From contig LNFB01000094.1 of assembly GCA_001464385.1 (NCBI GenBank), positions 1 to 50,543 of the forward strand: 50,543 bases of DNA. Direction: 5' to 3'. Positions 1 to 8,279 of this stretch are shown here, in pieces (within the stretch, counting starts at the first letter, position 1; every line of letters starts with the position of its first letter). Under the pieces are notes generated by a model. The model searched no databases. It was not told the DNA's origin and saw only the letters and a program-made list of their open reading frames with translations. Both the position numbers and the translations under genes were made by a program. The DNA comes from Deltaproteobacteria bacterium Ga0077550. GTDB lineage: Bacteria; Myxococcota_A; Polyangia; Nannocystales; Nannocystaceae.

Positions 1-1141
1 CGTCGAGGCCGAAGCGCTTGCGCAGCACGTCGGCCTCGATCGTCGGGAGGCGCTCGACGAGCTCGCGGATCTTGCTGTCCATCACGCGCGACTGGATGCC
101 CTCGATGGGCTGCGGGATGGTCTCGTCCTCGAGCAGCTCGCCGGCGGTGCGGGCGTCGTGGCCGGAGATCGGGCTGTCGAGGCTCGGCGCCTGGTCGAGC
201 AGGCACATGCGCAGCCGACGGACGCGCTCGACGGGGACCTCGGCGCTCGCGGCGAGCTCCTCGTCGCCGGGCTCGCGGCCCTGGGTGATCTCGAACCGCT
301 GCTTCGTCTTGCGCAGCTTGTGGTGCACGTCGAGCATGTGCACCGGCACGCGGACCTCACGGGCCTTGTCGGCGACAGCACGGCTGATTGCGTGGCGGAT
401 CCACCAGCTGGCGTAGGTCGAGAAGCGGTAGCCGCGATCGGGATCGAAGCGATCGACCGCCTTGAGCAGGCCGATGTTGCCCTCCTGGATGAGGTCGGGC
501 AGCGCCATGCGGCCGTGCGAGTAACGGCGCGCCATCGTCACGACGAGGCGGAGGTTGGCGCGGACGAAGGCGTTCTTCGCGGCCCACAGCGCGCCGGCGG
601 CCTCCTCGATCGCGCTCATGTAGCGGCGAAAGGGCGCGCTGTCGTGTCGGGGCAGCGTCACCGCGAGCCGCACGCCGGCCCCGCGCCCCGCTGCGATCGC
701 CCGCAGGTCGGCGACGATCGGCTCGGTCGCCTCGCCATCGGTGTCGAGGCGCGCCATGGTCTTCGCCAGGAGTGCCGCATCGGCGGCGAACTTCTCCTCG
801 TGGGTCCGCGTCTGCCGATCGCGCAGCTGCCGGGACGACGCCCCCACGGCGTCGAGCTCGACGCGCGGGCAGTCCGGCTCGTGGAAGGTGCGATCCACGA
901 CCTCGACGATCGCAGGCACGAACGGCGGGTAGTTCAAGATGGCGCGCCAGTACTGCTCGCGCCGCGCCAGGATGTTCTGCGCGGCCGACAGCTCCTGCGC
1001 GGGCGACATGAGCTGCGCCGCCGCCATCTCGCGGAAGTAGATCCCGAGCGGCGAGTGATCGAGCCCATCGGCCGCCGGGGGCTCGACGCGCTCCTCGACG
1101 GCGCCGGGGAAATCGTCGAGGTCGCGGGGCGTCGGCACCAT
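1..1141 (-). CDS. sigma-70 family RNA polymerase sigma factor (3' end outside window)
   Basis: This is a sigma factor read leftward; its C-terminal end lies beyond the window edge, leaving about 380 codons. Region 1.2 is visible near residues 30-60 (PLGIYFREM). About 120 weakly conserved residues follow, then region 2 (LPDLIQEGNIGLLKAVDRF and YRFSTYASWWIRHAI), a region 3 segment, and the start of region 4.1 (LPTIEADVLRKRFGL). Having regions 1.2 to 4 makes it a group 1/2 or RpoH-like sigma rather than an ECF factor. The helix-turn-helix of region 4.2 is not in view, so its promoter class cannot be judged. ATG 1141 is the first in-frame ATG; an in-frame GTG at 1255 would add 38 acidic, poorly ordered residues. 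No clear ribosome binding site separates the two choices. Confidence 0.9.
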   Translation of the reverse strand, partial: MVPTPRDLDDFPGAVEERVEPPAADGLDHSPLGIYFREMAAAQLMSPAQELSAAQNILARREQYWRAILNYPPFVPAIVEVVDRTFHEPDCPRVELDAVGASSRQLRDRQTRTHEEKFAADAALLAKTMARLDTDGEATEPIVADLRAIAAGRGAGVRLAVTLPRHDSAPFRRYMSAIEEAAGALWAAKNAFVRANLRLVVTMARRYSHGRMALPDLIQEGNIGLLKAVDRFDPDRGYRFSTYASWWIRHAISRAVADKAREVRVPVHMLDVHHKLRKTKQRFEITQGREPGDEELAASAEVPVERVRRLRMCLLDQAPSLDSPISGHDARTAGELLEDETIPQPIEGIQSRVMDSKIRELVERLPTIEADVLRKRFGLD

Positions 1142-1503
1142 CCCGCGATCGGTGCTCTGCTGCGCGGCGAACTCGTCGTTGTGCCGACGTGATCCCGCCG
1201 ATTCGGCCGACGTGTCCTCGGACTCGTCGGTTGGCTGCTGGGGACGGACGCCCACCTCAGGCTCGGAGTTTGGCGCATCCCAAGGCCAAGGGGAACCCCC
1301 GCGCGTCCCGGGATTCGCGCGGGGGCCCGCTCGGCGGCGCGAGTGGGCCGCCGAACCCCGCGGGCCGAACTCCGCGGCGGGCGACGTCCGACCGACCGAC
1401 GGCGAGCATGGTGTGGCACGATACGGGCTTCCGTGACCGCCGCGCCTCCAACGACCGACGACCGAGCGCCGGCGCGGCGCGTCGGGATCCCCATGGGGTG
1501 CCC
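1142..1503. other. intergenic region between divergent genes
   Basis: About 360 bases separate the sigma factor from the LspA-like gene. Most of it shows no recognisable gene. At 1414-1422 there is TGG-CACGAT, one base off the extended -10 pattern seen before many genes here, and 10 bases later a GTG (1433) opens a 24-codon frame. That frame stops at TGA 1505-1507, overlapping the GTG start of the LspA-like gene. Confidence 0.4.
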
Positions 1504-2004
1504 GTGAGCGGCGACGGCTCGGCATCGCTGCGCGCCGGCCTGCTCGGCGCGTGGCTCGTCGGCGTCGACGTCTGGGTCAAGCTCATCGCGCGCCTCGGCG
1601 CCTGCCCCGGCGCGTCGACGGCGGCGTGGGATCCGTGGAGCCCGCCGACGTCGTGCGGCGCGATCGACCTCGCCGGCGGGATCGCGCTCGCGCCCGCCGT
1701 CCGCGAGGGCCTGCCGGGCGTGAGCCTCGCCGATCCGCTCTCGCGCCAGCTCGTCGCCCTCGCCGTCATCGCAGCGGTGACGATCGCGACGATCGTGATC
1801 GGCCGCGGCCGCGGCCGCCAGCCCGCCGACCTCCTCGCGCTCGGCTGCCTCTGGGCCGGCGCGATGATCTGGGGCGCGCCGATCCTCGCGGGTCCCGGCG
1901 TCGCGTTCACCGAGTTCGCAGTCGGTGGCGCGGGCCTCGGCGTCGGCGACCTCGCGATGGCAGCCGGCGCCGTGTGGTTGATCATCGAGCGCGTACGCGC
2001 GTGA
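1504..2004 (+). CDS. signal peptidase II (LspA)-like membrane protein, probably inactive
   Basis: The 166-residue product has the size and hydrophobic layout of lipoprotein signal peptidase: a first segment with DVWVKLIARLG (compare DQxxK in LspA), two central membrane segments, and a last one with GVGDLAMAAGAVWLI. In active LspA the two catalytic aspartates lie in GNxxDR and in NxAD. Here the first block reads WAGAMIWGAPILAG and has no Asp, while the second keeps an Asp (GVGD). I infer a degenerate, possibly non-proteolytic paralogue; a distant unrelated membrane protein is the alternative. Start choice is open: GTG 1504 gives the LspA-like length, and an upstream minicistron in another frame ends on it (TGA/GTG overlap). 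The 3' end runs into a 23-bp tandem repeat. Confidence 0.6.
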   Translation: MSGDGSASLRAGLLGAWLVGVDVWVKLIARLGACPGASTAAWDPWSPPTSCGAIDLAGGIALAPAVREGLPGVSLADPLSRQLVALAVIAAVTIATIVIGRGRGRQPADLLALGCLWAGAMIWGAPILAGPGVAFTEFAVGGAGLGVGDLAMAAGAVWLIIERVRA

Positions 2005-2079
2005 TCGTGGAGCGCGTACGCGCGTGATCGCGGAACGCGTGCGCGCGTGATCGCGGAACGCGTGCGCGCGTGATCGTCA
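1988..2079. repeat. 23-bp tandem repeat, four copies
   Basis: Four near-identical 23-bp units lie at 1988-2010, 2011-2033, 2034-2056 and 2057-2079 (the last slightly divergent). Each carries a GCGTACGCGC or CGTGCGCGCG core followed by TGATCG. The first unit is the 3' end of the LspA-like gene (codons for ERVRA plus stop), and the array runs up to the stop codon of convergent serS. It looks like local duplication of a gene tail; the self-complementary cores could also fold as hairpins between the converging genes. Confidence 0.85.
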
Positions 2080-3459
2080 GCGGCGCGCCTCGATGCGGTC
2101 CTTGCCGACCCATGCCCGCAGCGCCTCGGGGACGAGCACGCTGCCGTCCTTCTGCTGGTAGTTCTCGAGGATCGCCACGATGGCGCGGGTGTTGGCGACG
2201 GCGGTGCCGTTCAGCATGTGCACGAACCTCGGCTTCTTGGCCTTGGTGCCGTCGGCCTCGCGGGGTCGATAGCGGATCCGCAGGCGTCGCGCCTGGTAGT
2301 CGGTGCAGTTGCTGGTGCTCGTGACCTCGCCCCACGCGCCGGGTCCGTGGTCGCCGGCGCGGCCGGGCATCCACGCCTCGAGGTCGAACTTGCGGTACGC
2401 CGGGCCGCCGAGGTCGCCCGAGGCGATGTCGAGCACGCGATACGGCAGGCCGAGCCCGGTGAAGATCTCCTCCTCGATCGCGAGGAAGCGGGCGTGCATC
2501 GCCTCGCTCACCGCGAGGTCGCCCGTCACGAAGGCGAACAGCTCCACCTTGGTGAACTGGTGCACGCGGTAGAGGCCACGGGCGTCGCGTCCGGCCGCGC
2601 CGGCCTCGGTGCGGAAGCAGTGCGAGAGCCCGGCGAGCAGCAGCGGGAGCTGCTCCTCCTCGAGGATCTCGTCGGCGAGCATGCCCCCGAGCGTGATCTC
2701 GGCGGTGCCCACCAGACAGAGGTCGGTCTCGGCGACGCTGTAGACCTGCGTCGACGCGCCGCGCGGGTTGAACCCGAGCCCCGCGAGGATCTCGACCTTC
2801 GCGACGTCCGGCGTGGTGTGGAGCGTGAAGCCGTGCTTCGAGGCGACGCCGAGCGCGTACTGCTGCAGCGCGAGGTCCAGTCGGACCGCATCGTCCTTGA
2901 GGTAGTAGAACTTCTGCCCCGCCACCTTGGCACCGGCGGCGAAGTCGGCGAGCCCGAGGCGCTCGCACAGATCGACGTGATCGCAGGGCACGAAGCCCTC
3001 GGCCGCGAAGTCTCGACGCACGCCGACCTCGCGCACGACCCGATGATCGTCGTCGGTGTTGCCGCGCGGGGTCTCGGCGTGGGTGAGGTTCGGCAGGCGG
3101 ATCCAAGCCTCGTCGCGCGCCGCCTCGGCGGCGGCCGCCGCCGCGGTCTGCTCCTTCTCGGCGTCGCGCAGCGCCCGGCCCTCCTCGAGCAGGGGGGCGC
3201 GCGCGTCGGCTTGCTGCTCCTTGGGCAGCTTCCCGATCGCCTTGCTCGCCTCCGAGTTCGCGTTCTGTCGCCGGCGGATGTCCTCGACCGCGCTGATGCA
3301 GGTGCGCCACGCGGTGTCGAGCTCGACGAGTCGCGCGACGGTGCGCGCGGCCCAGTCGGGCACGTCGGTGGCGAGGTCGTCGAACACGACGACGTTGCGG
3401 TCGGCGAGGTTGCGGGCGAGCGTCTGCGGCTCGTCGCGCAGCAGCTTGATGTCGAGCAT
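2077..3459 (-). CDS. serS: serine--tRNA ligase
   Basis: The 460-residue product charges tRNA-Ser with serine in the cytoplasm. The N-terminus (MLDIKLLRDEPQ) and the long charged helical arm of residues 30-110 (tRNA-binding coiled coil) are typical of SerRS. The class II catalytic core follows, with motif 2 around SHCFRTEAGA and HQFTKVELF and motif 3 near the C-terminus (GTAVANTRAIVAILENYQ). Length is slightly above the usual 420-430 residues. ATG 3459 is preceded by TGG-TAGCGT ending 9 bases upstream, predicting a leaderless or very short leader mRNA. The gene is divergent from dacB and convergent with the LspA-like gene. Confidence 0.97.
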   Translation of the reverse strand: MLDIKLLRDEPQTLARNLADRNVVVFDDLATDVPDWAARTVARLVELDTAWRTCISAVEDIRRRQNANSEASKAIGKLPKEQQADARAPLLEEGRALRDAEKEQTAAAAAAEAARDEAWIRLPNLTHAETPRGNTDDDHRVVREVGVRRDFAAEGFVPCDHVDLCERLGLADFAAGAKVAGQKFYYLKDDAVRLDLALQQYALGVASKHGFTLHTTPDVAKVEILAGLGFNPRGASTQVYSVAETDLCLVGTAEITLGGMLADEILEEEQLPLLLAGLSHCFRTEAGAAGRDARGLYRVHQFTKVELFAFVTGDLAVSEAMHARFLAIEEEIFTGLGLPYRVLDIASGDLGGPAYRKFDLEAWMPGRAGDHGPGAWGEVTSTSNCTDYQARRLRIRYRPREADGTKAKKPRFVHMLNGTAVANTRAIVAILENYQQKDGSVLVPEALRAWVGKDRIEARR

Positions 3460-3468
3460 GGGGCGCGC

Positions 3469-3474
3469 ACGCTA
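3469..3474 (-). promoter_or_regulatory. extended -10 element of serS
   Basis: On the minus strand the sequence reads TGG-TAGCGT, then 9 bases, then the serS ATG. The position matches the extended -10 pattern found before many genes of this window and puts the transcription start at or next to the start codon. Confidence 0.55.
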
Positions 3475-3575
3475 CCAGCGTTCCCGGCGGGCCTCGGGTG
3501 GGGCGAACGGCGTTCGAAATTTGGGCCCAGCGCGGCCACCTGCTACCAGTGGGACGATAGGCGAGGTTATCCCAC

Positions 3576-5141
3576 ATGCGCCGACGTCTCCTCCTCCTCC
3601 TCGCGATGCTCACCCTGGGCGGCGCTAGCCAAGGGAACGCCGTTCAAGCCGCATCCTCGCCCCGTTCGCTGGAGTCCACCCCGCACTCGCGGATCGCGCT
3701 TCCGACCCCGGTCGCGGGCGACCTGCGCGAAAACGACCCATGGGCGACGCGGATCCAGGACCGCCTCGCAGGTCTTGCACCCCTGTCCCGCGCCGCCCAG
3801 CCGACCGGTCGCCAGGCCGATCGGGCCGGCGAGCTCGCGGCGCGCCTGCAGCCGCTGGGCCGCGGGGTCGGCCGCGGCGCCCAGGTCGGCGTGCACGTCC
3901 GCGACCTGCACACCGGCGCGTCGCTCCTCGACGCCGCCGGCGATCGGGCCCTCAACCCCGCGAGCAACCACAAGCTGCTCACCGCGATCGCAGCGCTCGA
4001 GCTGCTCGGACCCGAGTACCGCTTCGAGACCCGCGTGCTCCTCGACGGCGACGACCTCGTGCTGGTGGGCGAGGGCGATCCGTCGCTGCAGTCCGAGCAC
4101 CTCGCCCAGCTCGCGCACGCGGTCCGCGATCAGATCGATCTGTCCGGTGTCCGCCGCATCGTGATCGACGACGGCCGCTTCAGCGCCGAGCGCTTCGGCC
4201 CCGGCTACGACGCCGGCGGCCCCGGCTTCAGCTACATGGCCCCATCGGGCGCGCTCTCGGTGCAGTGGAACACGATCGAGATCACCGCGGTGCCCGAGGA
4301 CGGCGCGGTGAAGGTCTACGTCGATCCGCCCTGCGCCCACGTCCGCGTGGTCAACGGGGCGACGCTCGCCCGGCGGACCGCGCTCGAGATCGAGACGACG
4401 ACGGAGGGCGACGAGACCGTGGTGTCGATCCGCGGCACGCTCGCGCGGCGGGCCGGGGTCGAGACCCTGCGACGCCGCGTCGGTGATCCCGGTCGCTTCG
4501 CCGCATCGGTCTTCGCGGCCGCGCTCGGACCCGAGGCTGCGGCCCTGCCGATCGTCCGCGGCCACGCGGGCGAGCGCGCGCTGCCCCTGGCCGAGCACCG
4601 CTCGGCGGCGCTGGTCGAGGTGCTCCATTCGGCGCTCAAGTTCAGCAACAACTTCACCACCGAGCAGGTCCTGCGGACGCTGGGCTGGCGGATGACGGGC
4701 GAGGCCGGCAGCTGGGAGAACGGCACGCTGGCGCTGCGCGAGTTCTGGCGGGCGATCGGCGGCGACGCCGACGCGCTCGTGTTCGAGAACGCCTCGGGCT
4801 ACAGCCGCCGCGGTCGGACCTCGGCCCGCGCGCTCGTCGATCTTCTGGCCTGGTCGCAGCGCCCCGGCAGCCGATCGGCGCAGCTGGTCGGCGCGCTCGC
4901 GGTGTCGGGGATCGACGGCACGATGCGCGACCGCCTGCACGACGCGACGGGCCGCGTGTTCGCGAAGACCGGCACGCTGGCCGGCGCCAGTGCGTTGTCC
5001 GGCATCGTCGTGGACGCCAGCGGCGCGCCGAGCCTGGCGTTCTCGGTGCTGGTGAACGGCCCTGTCACGGGTCACGCGGCGCATGCGCTGCAGGATCGCG
5101 TGGTGCGGCTGCTGCTCGAGCCCAGCGTCGCCCGCGGCTAG
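3576..5141 (+). CDS. dacB: D-alanyl-D-alanine carboxypeptidase/endopeptidase (PBP4 type)
   Basis: The 521-residue product is a periplasmic low-molecular-mass class C penicillin-binding protein that trims or opens peptidoglycan cross-links. A signal peptide is visible (MRRRLLLLLAMLTLGG). The three active-site motifs are complete: SxxK at S130-K133 (SNHK), SxN at S357-N359 (SNN) and KTG at 464-466. The long insert between SxxK and SxN is characteristic of PBP4. GAGG lies 9 bases before ATG 3576 as a ribosome binding site. The gene is followed 74 bases downstream by ddl, another D-Ala-D-Ala enzyme, so the pair forms a small cell-wall locus. Confidence 0.93.
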   Translation: MRRRLLLLLAMLTLGGASQGNAVQAASSPRSLESTPHSRIALPTPVAGDLRENDPWATRIQDRLAGLAPLSRAAQPTGRQADRAGELAARLQPLGRGVGRGAQVGVHVRDLHTGASLLDAAGDRALNPASNHKLLTAIAALELLGPEYRFETRVLLDGDDLVLVGEGDPSLQSEHLAQLAHAVRDQIDLSGVRRIVIDDGRFSAERFGPGYDAGGPGFSYMAPSGALSVQWNTIEITAVPEDGAVKVYVDPPCAHVRVVNGATLARRTALEIETTTEGDETVVSIRGTLARRAGVETLRRRVGDPGRFAASVFAAALGPEAAALPIVRGHAGERALPLAEHRSAALVEVLHSALKFSNNFTTEQVLRTLGWRMTGEAGSWENGTLALREFWRAIGGDADALVFENASGYSRRGRTSARALVDLLAWSQRPGSRSAQLVGALAVSGIDGTMRDRLHDATGRVFAKTGTLAGASALSGIVVDASGAPSLAFSVLVNGPVTGHAAHALQDRVVRLLLEPSVARG

Positions 5142-5215
5142 GCGCCGCCGCCTCCACCCGCTCGGATCGGCCGCGCGCTGGATCGTCGCCTCGAGATCGG
5201 CGACAACTTCCCCCG

Positions 5216-6283
5216 ATGTCCCGCACGCGCGTCGTCCTGCTCTTCGGCGGAGTGTCCTCGGAGCACGAGATCTCGATCCGCTCCGCGACGAGCGTGCTGG
5301 CGGCCTTCGATCGCGATCGCTACGAGCCGGTCCTCGTCGGCATCGCCCGGGACGGCACCTGGCGCACCGGCGCCCTCGACCGCGATCTGACCGACCTCGT
5401 CGCGCACGGCGACGTCGTCGGCGACCTCCGCTCACTGCGCCCCGACGTGGTGTTCCCCGTGCTGCACGGGCCACACGGCGAGGACGGCACGATGCAGGGC
5501 CTGCTCGAGATCGCGGGCGTCGCCTACGTGGGCTCCGGCGTCCTGGCATCGGCGCTGTGCATGGACAAGGTCGCGCAGAAGCACGTCATCGCCAGCGCGG
5601 CGCCGCAGATCCCCCTGGTGCCGTGGCGCTCGGTCGACGGCCGGCGCCTCGGCGACGAGGCCTATGTCGCGGACGTCACCGCCGACATCGAGGCCGAGCT
5701 CGGGCTGCCGTGCTTCGTGAAGCCGGCGAACCTCGGCTCCTCGGTCGGGGTCGAGAAGGTCACGCGGATCGACGGCCTGCTCGAGGCGCTGCGCCGCAGC
5801 GCGAGCTTCGATCACACGATCGTGGTCGAGCGGGGCATCGACGCCCGCGAGATCGAGGTCGCGGTGCTCGGCGACGGCGGGCCCGACACCCTCGCATCGG
5901 CGCCCGGCGAGATCGTGCTGCCTGCCGGCGTCTGGTACGACTACGAGACGAAGTATGTGAAGGACGTCGCGACGCTGGCGATCCCGGCCGTGCTCGACGG
6001 TATCGGTGCGGCCCAGCAGATCGCGGCGATCCGCGACTCGGCGCTGGCGGCGTTCCGCGTGACGGGCTGCCACGGCCTGGCCCGGGTCGATTTCCTCCTC
6101 GACCGCACGTCGGGCACGGCGTACCTCAACGAGCTGAACACCATGCCGGGGTTCACCTCGATCAGCATGTATCCCAAGCTCATCGCCCACGCCGGCATCC
6201 CCTACCCCGAGCTCATCGATCGCCTGTGCGCGCTGGGCCAGGCGCGCCACCGCGAGCGCGGTGCCCTGCGCCACGACCTTTGA
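5216..6283 (+). CDS. ddl: D-alanine--D-alanine ligase
   Basis: The 355-residue product joins two D-alanines with ATP in the cytoplasm to make the terminal dipeptide of the peptidoglycan stem. The start carries the family signature LLFGGVSSEHEISIRSA, followed by HGPHGEDGTMQG, the ATP-grasp segment VKPANLGSSVGVEKV, and the metal- and substrate-binding end LNELNTMPGFTSISMYPKL. Length is normal for Ddl. It lies between dacB and trpS on the same strand with short gaps. I see no clear ribosome binding site at ATG 5216. Confidence 0.97.
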   Translation: MSRTRVVLLFGGVSSEHEISIRSATSVLAAFDRDRYEPVLVGIARDGTWRTGALDRDLTDLVAHGDVVGDLRSLRPDVVFPVLHGPHGEDGTMQGLLEIAGVAYVGSGVLASALCMDKVAQKHVIASAAPQIPLVPWRSVDGRRLGDEAYVADVTADIEAELGLPCFVKPANLGSSVGVEKVTRIDGLLEALRRSASFDHTIVVERGIDAREIEVAVLGDGGPDTLASAPGEIVLPAGVWYDYETKYVKDVATLAIPAVLDGIGAAQQIAAIRDSALAAFRVTGCHGLARVDFLLDRTSGTAYLNELNTMPGFTSISMYPKLIAHAGIPYPELIDRLCALGQARHRERGALRHDL

Positions 6284-6318
6284 CGAGCCACCGCGGCCCA
6301 TGACAGGCTGCGGGCGCC

Positions 6319-7332
6319 GTGACCGACGACGCGCCCCTCGAGCTCCCGCCCCGCATCCTCTCGGGTATCCAGCCCACCGGCGAGCTCCACCTGGGCAACT
6401 ACTTCGGCGCCATCGTGCAGCACATCGCGCTGCCGGCCGAGTTCCCCGGCGAGTGCCTGTTCTTCATCGCCGACTACCACGCGTTGACGACCGTGCGTGA
6501 CCCCGCGTTCCTGCGCGAGATGGTCCGCCACGTCGCCGTCACCTACCTCGCGCTGGGCCTCGACACCGAGAAGGCGATGCTGTTCCGCCAGTCGGACGTC
6601 CCCGAGGTGACCGAGCTGACGTGGCTGCTGATGTGCGTGACCGGCATGGGGCTCATCGAGCGCGCGCACGCGTTCAAGGACAAGGTCGCGAACGGCATCA
6701 AGCCGTCGATGGGCCTGTTCTGCTACCCGGTGCTGATGGCCGCGGACATCCTCGTCTACGGCTCGTCGGTGGTGCCGGTCGGCAAGGACCAGGTGCAGCA
6801 CATCGAGATGGCCCAGGACATGGCCACCTACGTGAACGAGGCGGTGGGGCAGCCGGTGCTGCGCCGCCCCGAGTGGCGGCTGTCGAAGGCGCCGTACGTG
6901 CCGGGGCTCGACGGCAAGAAGATGAGCAAGAGCTACGGCAACGCGATCCCGATCTTCGCGACCGGCAAGCCCCTGCGCAAGCTCGTCGGCAAGATCGTGA
7001 CCGACTCCACGCCGCTGGGCGACCCGCTCCCCACCGAGGGTTGCAACGTGCTGGCGATCCTCGATCTGTTCCTCGACGACGCGGGTCGCGAGGAGGTCCG
7101 CACGTGGTATCGCGCCGGCGCGCGCGACGGCCAGCCGTTCGGCTACGGGCACGCGAAGGTCTACCTCGCCGAGTGCATGGAGCGGCGCTTCGCCGAGGCG
7201 CACGTGCGTCGCGAGGCGCTGCTGGCGGATCCGGCCCGCGTCGACGCCGTGCTCGCCGACGGGGCGACGCGGGCCCGAGCCCTGGCGACCGCCACGCTCG
7301 AGCGCTGCCGCGCGGCGTTCGGGCTGCGGTGA
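6319..7332 (+). CDS. trpS: tryptophan--tRNA ligase
   Basis: The 337-residue product charges tRNA-Trp. The class I signatures are clear: the HIGH-like site in GIQPTGELHLGNYFGA near residue 20 and KMSKS at 201-205. Other conserved stretches are FFIADYHALT and YPVLMAADILVYG. The start is GTG 6319, 35 bases after ddl. The stop overlaps the GTG of the next gene (GTGA), which suggests translational coupling with the GNAT protein. Confidence 0.97.
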   Translation: MTDDAPLELPPRILSGIQPTGELHLGNYFGAIVQHIALPAEFPGECLFFIADYHALTTVRDPAFLREMVRHVAVTYLALGLDTEKAMLFRQSDVPEVTELTWLLMCVTGMGLIERAHAFKDKVANGIKPSMGLFCYPVLMAADILVYGSSVVPVGKDQVQHIEMAQDMATYVNEAVGQPVLRRPEWRLSKAPYVPGLDGKKMSKSYGNAIPIFATGKPLRKLVGKIVTDSTPLGDPLPTEGCNVLAILDLFLDDAGREEVRTWYRAGARDGQPFGYGHAKVYLAECMERRFAEAHVRREALLADPARVDAVLADGATRARALATATLERCRAAFGLR

Positions 7333-8141
7333 GCTGGTCGATCGCCGCGGCGCGCGAGGCCGGCGGGCTCGCCGGGCTGCAGACCCTGGTCGAGGGGGTG
7401 TTCGGCGCCGGCGATCGCCCCGCGGGGTGGTTCGGCCGCAAGCTGGCGCGCGAGTGCCTCGACGACGCGCTCACCCGCGTCGCGTTCGTCGGCGACGATC
7501 CGACCGATCCGCGGGCGTGGATCGGCTTCGTGCTCGCCGGTCGACCGCCGTCGAGGCGGCCGGCGGTGCGCGCCGCGGGCGTCGGCGTGCTCGCGGCGTG
7601 GCGTCGTCGAGGCGTCGCCGCGGCGCTGCTCGACTCGCTCGCTGCCGCATCGGTCGACCTCGGCGCGACCGCGATCGAGGTCGCCGCCTCCCCAGGCGCG
7701 CTGCCGCTGTACCGCGCGTGCGGGTTCGTCGACGTGCAGGCGACGACGACGCTGCTCGCCTTCGGTCGCGGCGCGCACTCCCCCTCGTCACCGCCGACGC
7801 CGTGGGACACGCCGAGGCAGCCGCTCGAGCTGCACGGCTACCTGCAGGAGGCCTGGGAGCGCACGCCGGACGCTGAGCGCACCACGCTGGCGTGGCCCGA
7901 GCTCGCGGTCACGCACCACGTGTGTCGCGAGGGCCGAGCGTTCGCGGTGCATCGCACCGTCACGGCGTCCACCGGCGCGCATGCCCTCGACGCGGCGTTC
8001 GATCACCTCCTCGAACGTTTGCCCGACGGCGCGCCGGTACTCGCCCTCGCCGTTCCGCTGGTGAGTTCGATCACTGGATCCTTGCGCTCCGCCGGTTGGG
8101 TGGATGTGCAATACGCCGCGATCGTCCGTCGCCCCCTGTGA
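7329..8141 (+). CDS. GNAT-family N-acetyltransferase
   Basis: The 270-residue product starts at GTG 7329 inside the trpS stop codon. Residues about 80-140 hold the acetyl-CoA-binding core: GVGVLAAWRRRGVAAALL (the RRRGVA loop) and LPLYRACGF, the usual motif A and motif B of GNAT enzymes. The remaining 120 residues have no motif I can name; length and pattern would fit a degenerate second GNAT fold. Substrate is unknown. Coupling to trpS may be only positional. Confidence 0.75.
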   Translation: MSWSIAAAREAGGLAGLQTLVEGVFGAGDRPAGWFGRKLARECLDDALTRVAFVGDDPTDPRAWIGFVLAGRPPSRRPAVRAAGVGVLAAWRRRGVAAALLDSLAAASVDLGATAIEVAASPGALPLYRACGFVDVQATTTLLAFGRGAHSPSSPPTPWDTPRQPLELHGYLQEAWERTPDAERTTLAWPELAVTHHVCREGRAFAVHRTVTASTGAHALDAAFDHLLERLPDGAPVLALAVPLVSSITGSLRSAGWVDVQYAAIVRRPL

Positions 8142-8187
8142 TCCGAGCGCGGCCGAACGAGCGGCCGATCCACCGCGCCAACGAGCC

Positions 8188-8216
8188 TGGACAAGGTCCG
8201 GCACGACCCGGATGAT
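8188..8216 (+). promoter_or_regulatory. sigma-70-like promoter of the cysteine-rich lipoprotein
   Basis: TGGACA (8188-8193) and GATGAT (8211-8216) are separated by exactly 17 bases, matching five and four of six consensus positions. The predicted start near 8223 leaves a leader of about 57 bases with GAGGT before ATG 8280, so this gene looks leadered, unlike several neighbours. Confidence 0.5.
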
Positions 8217-8279
8217 GCCGGGCTGATTCTCCTGGCGGAGCGAACCATCGCCCGCGCCCCTGTTGCTCGCGAGGTCACC

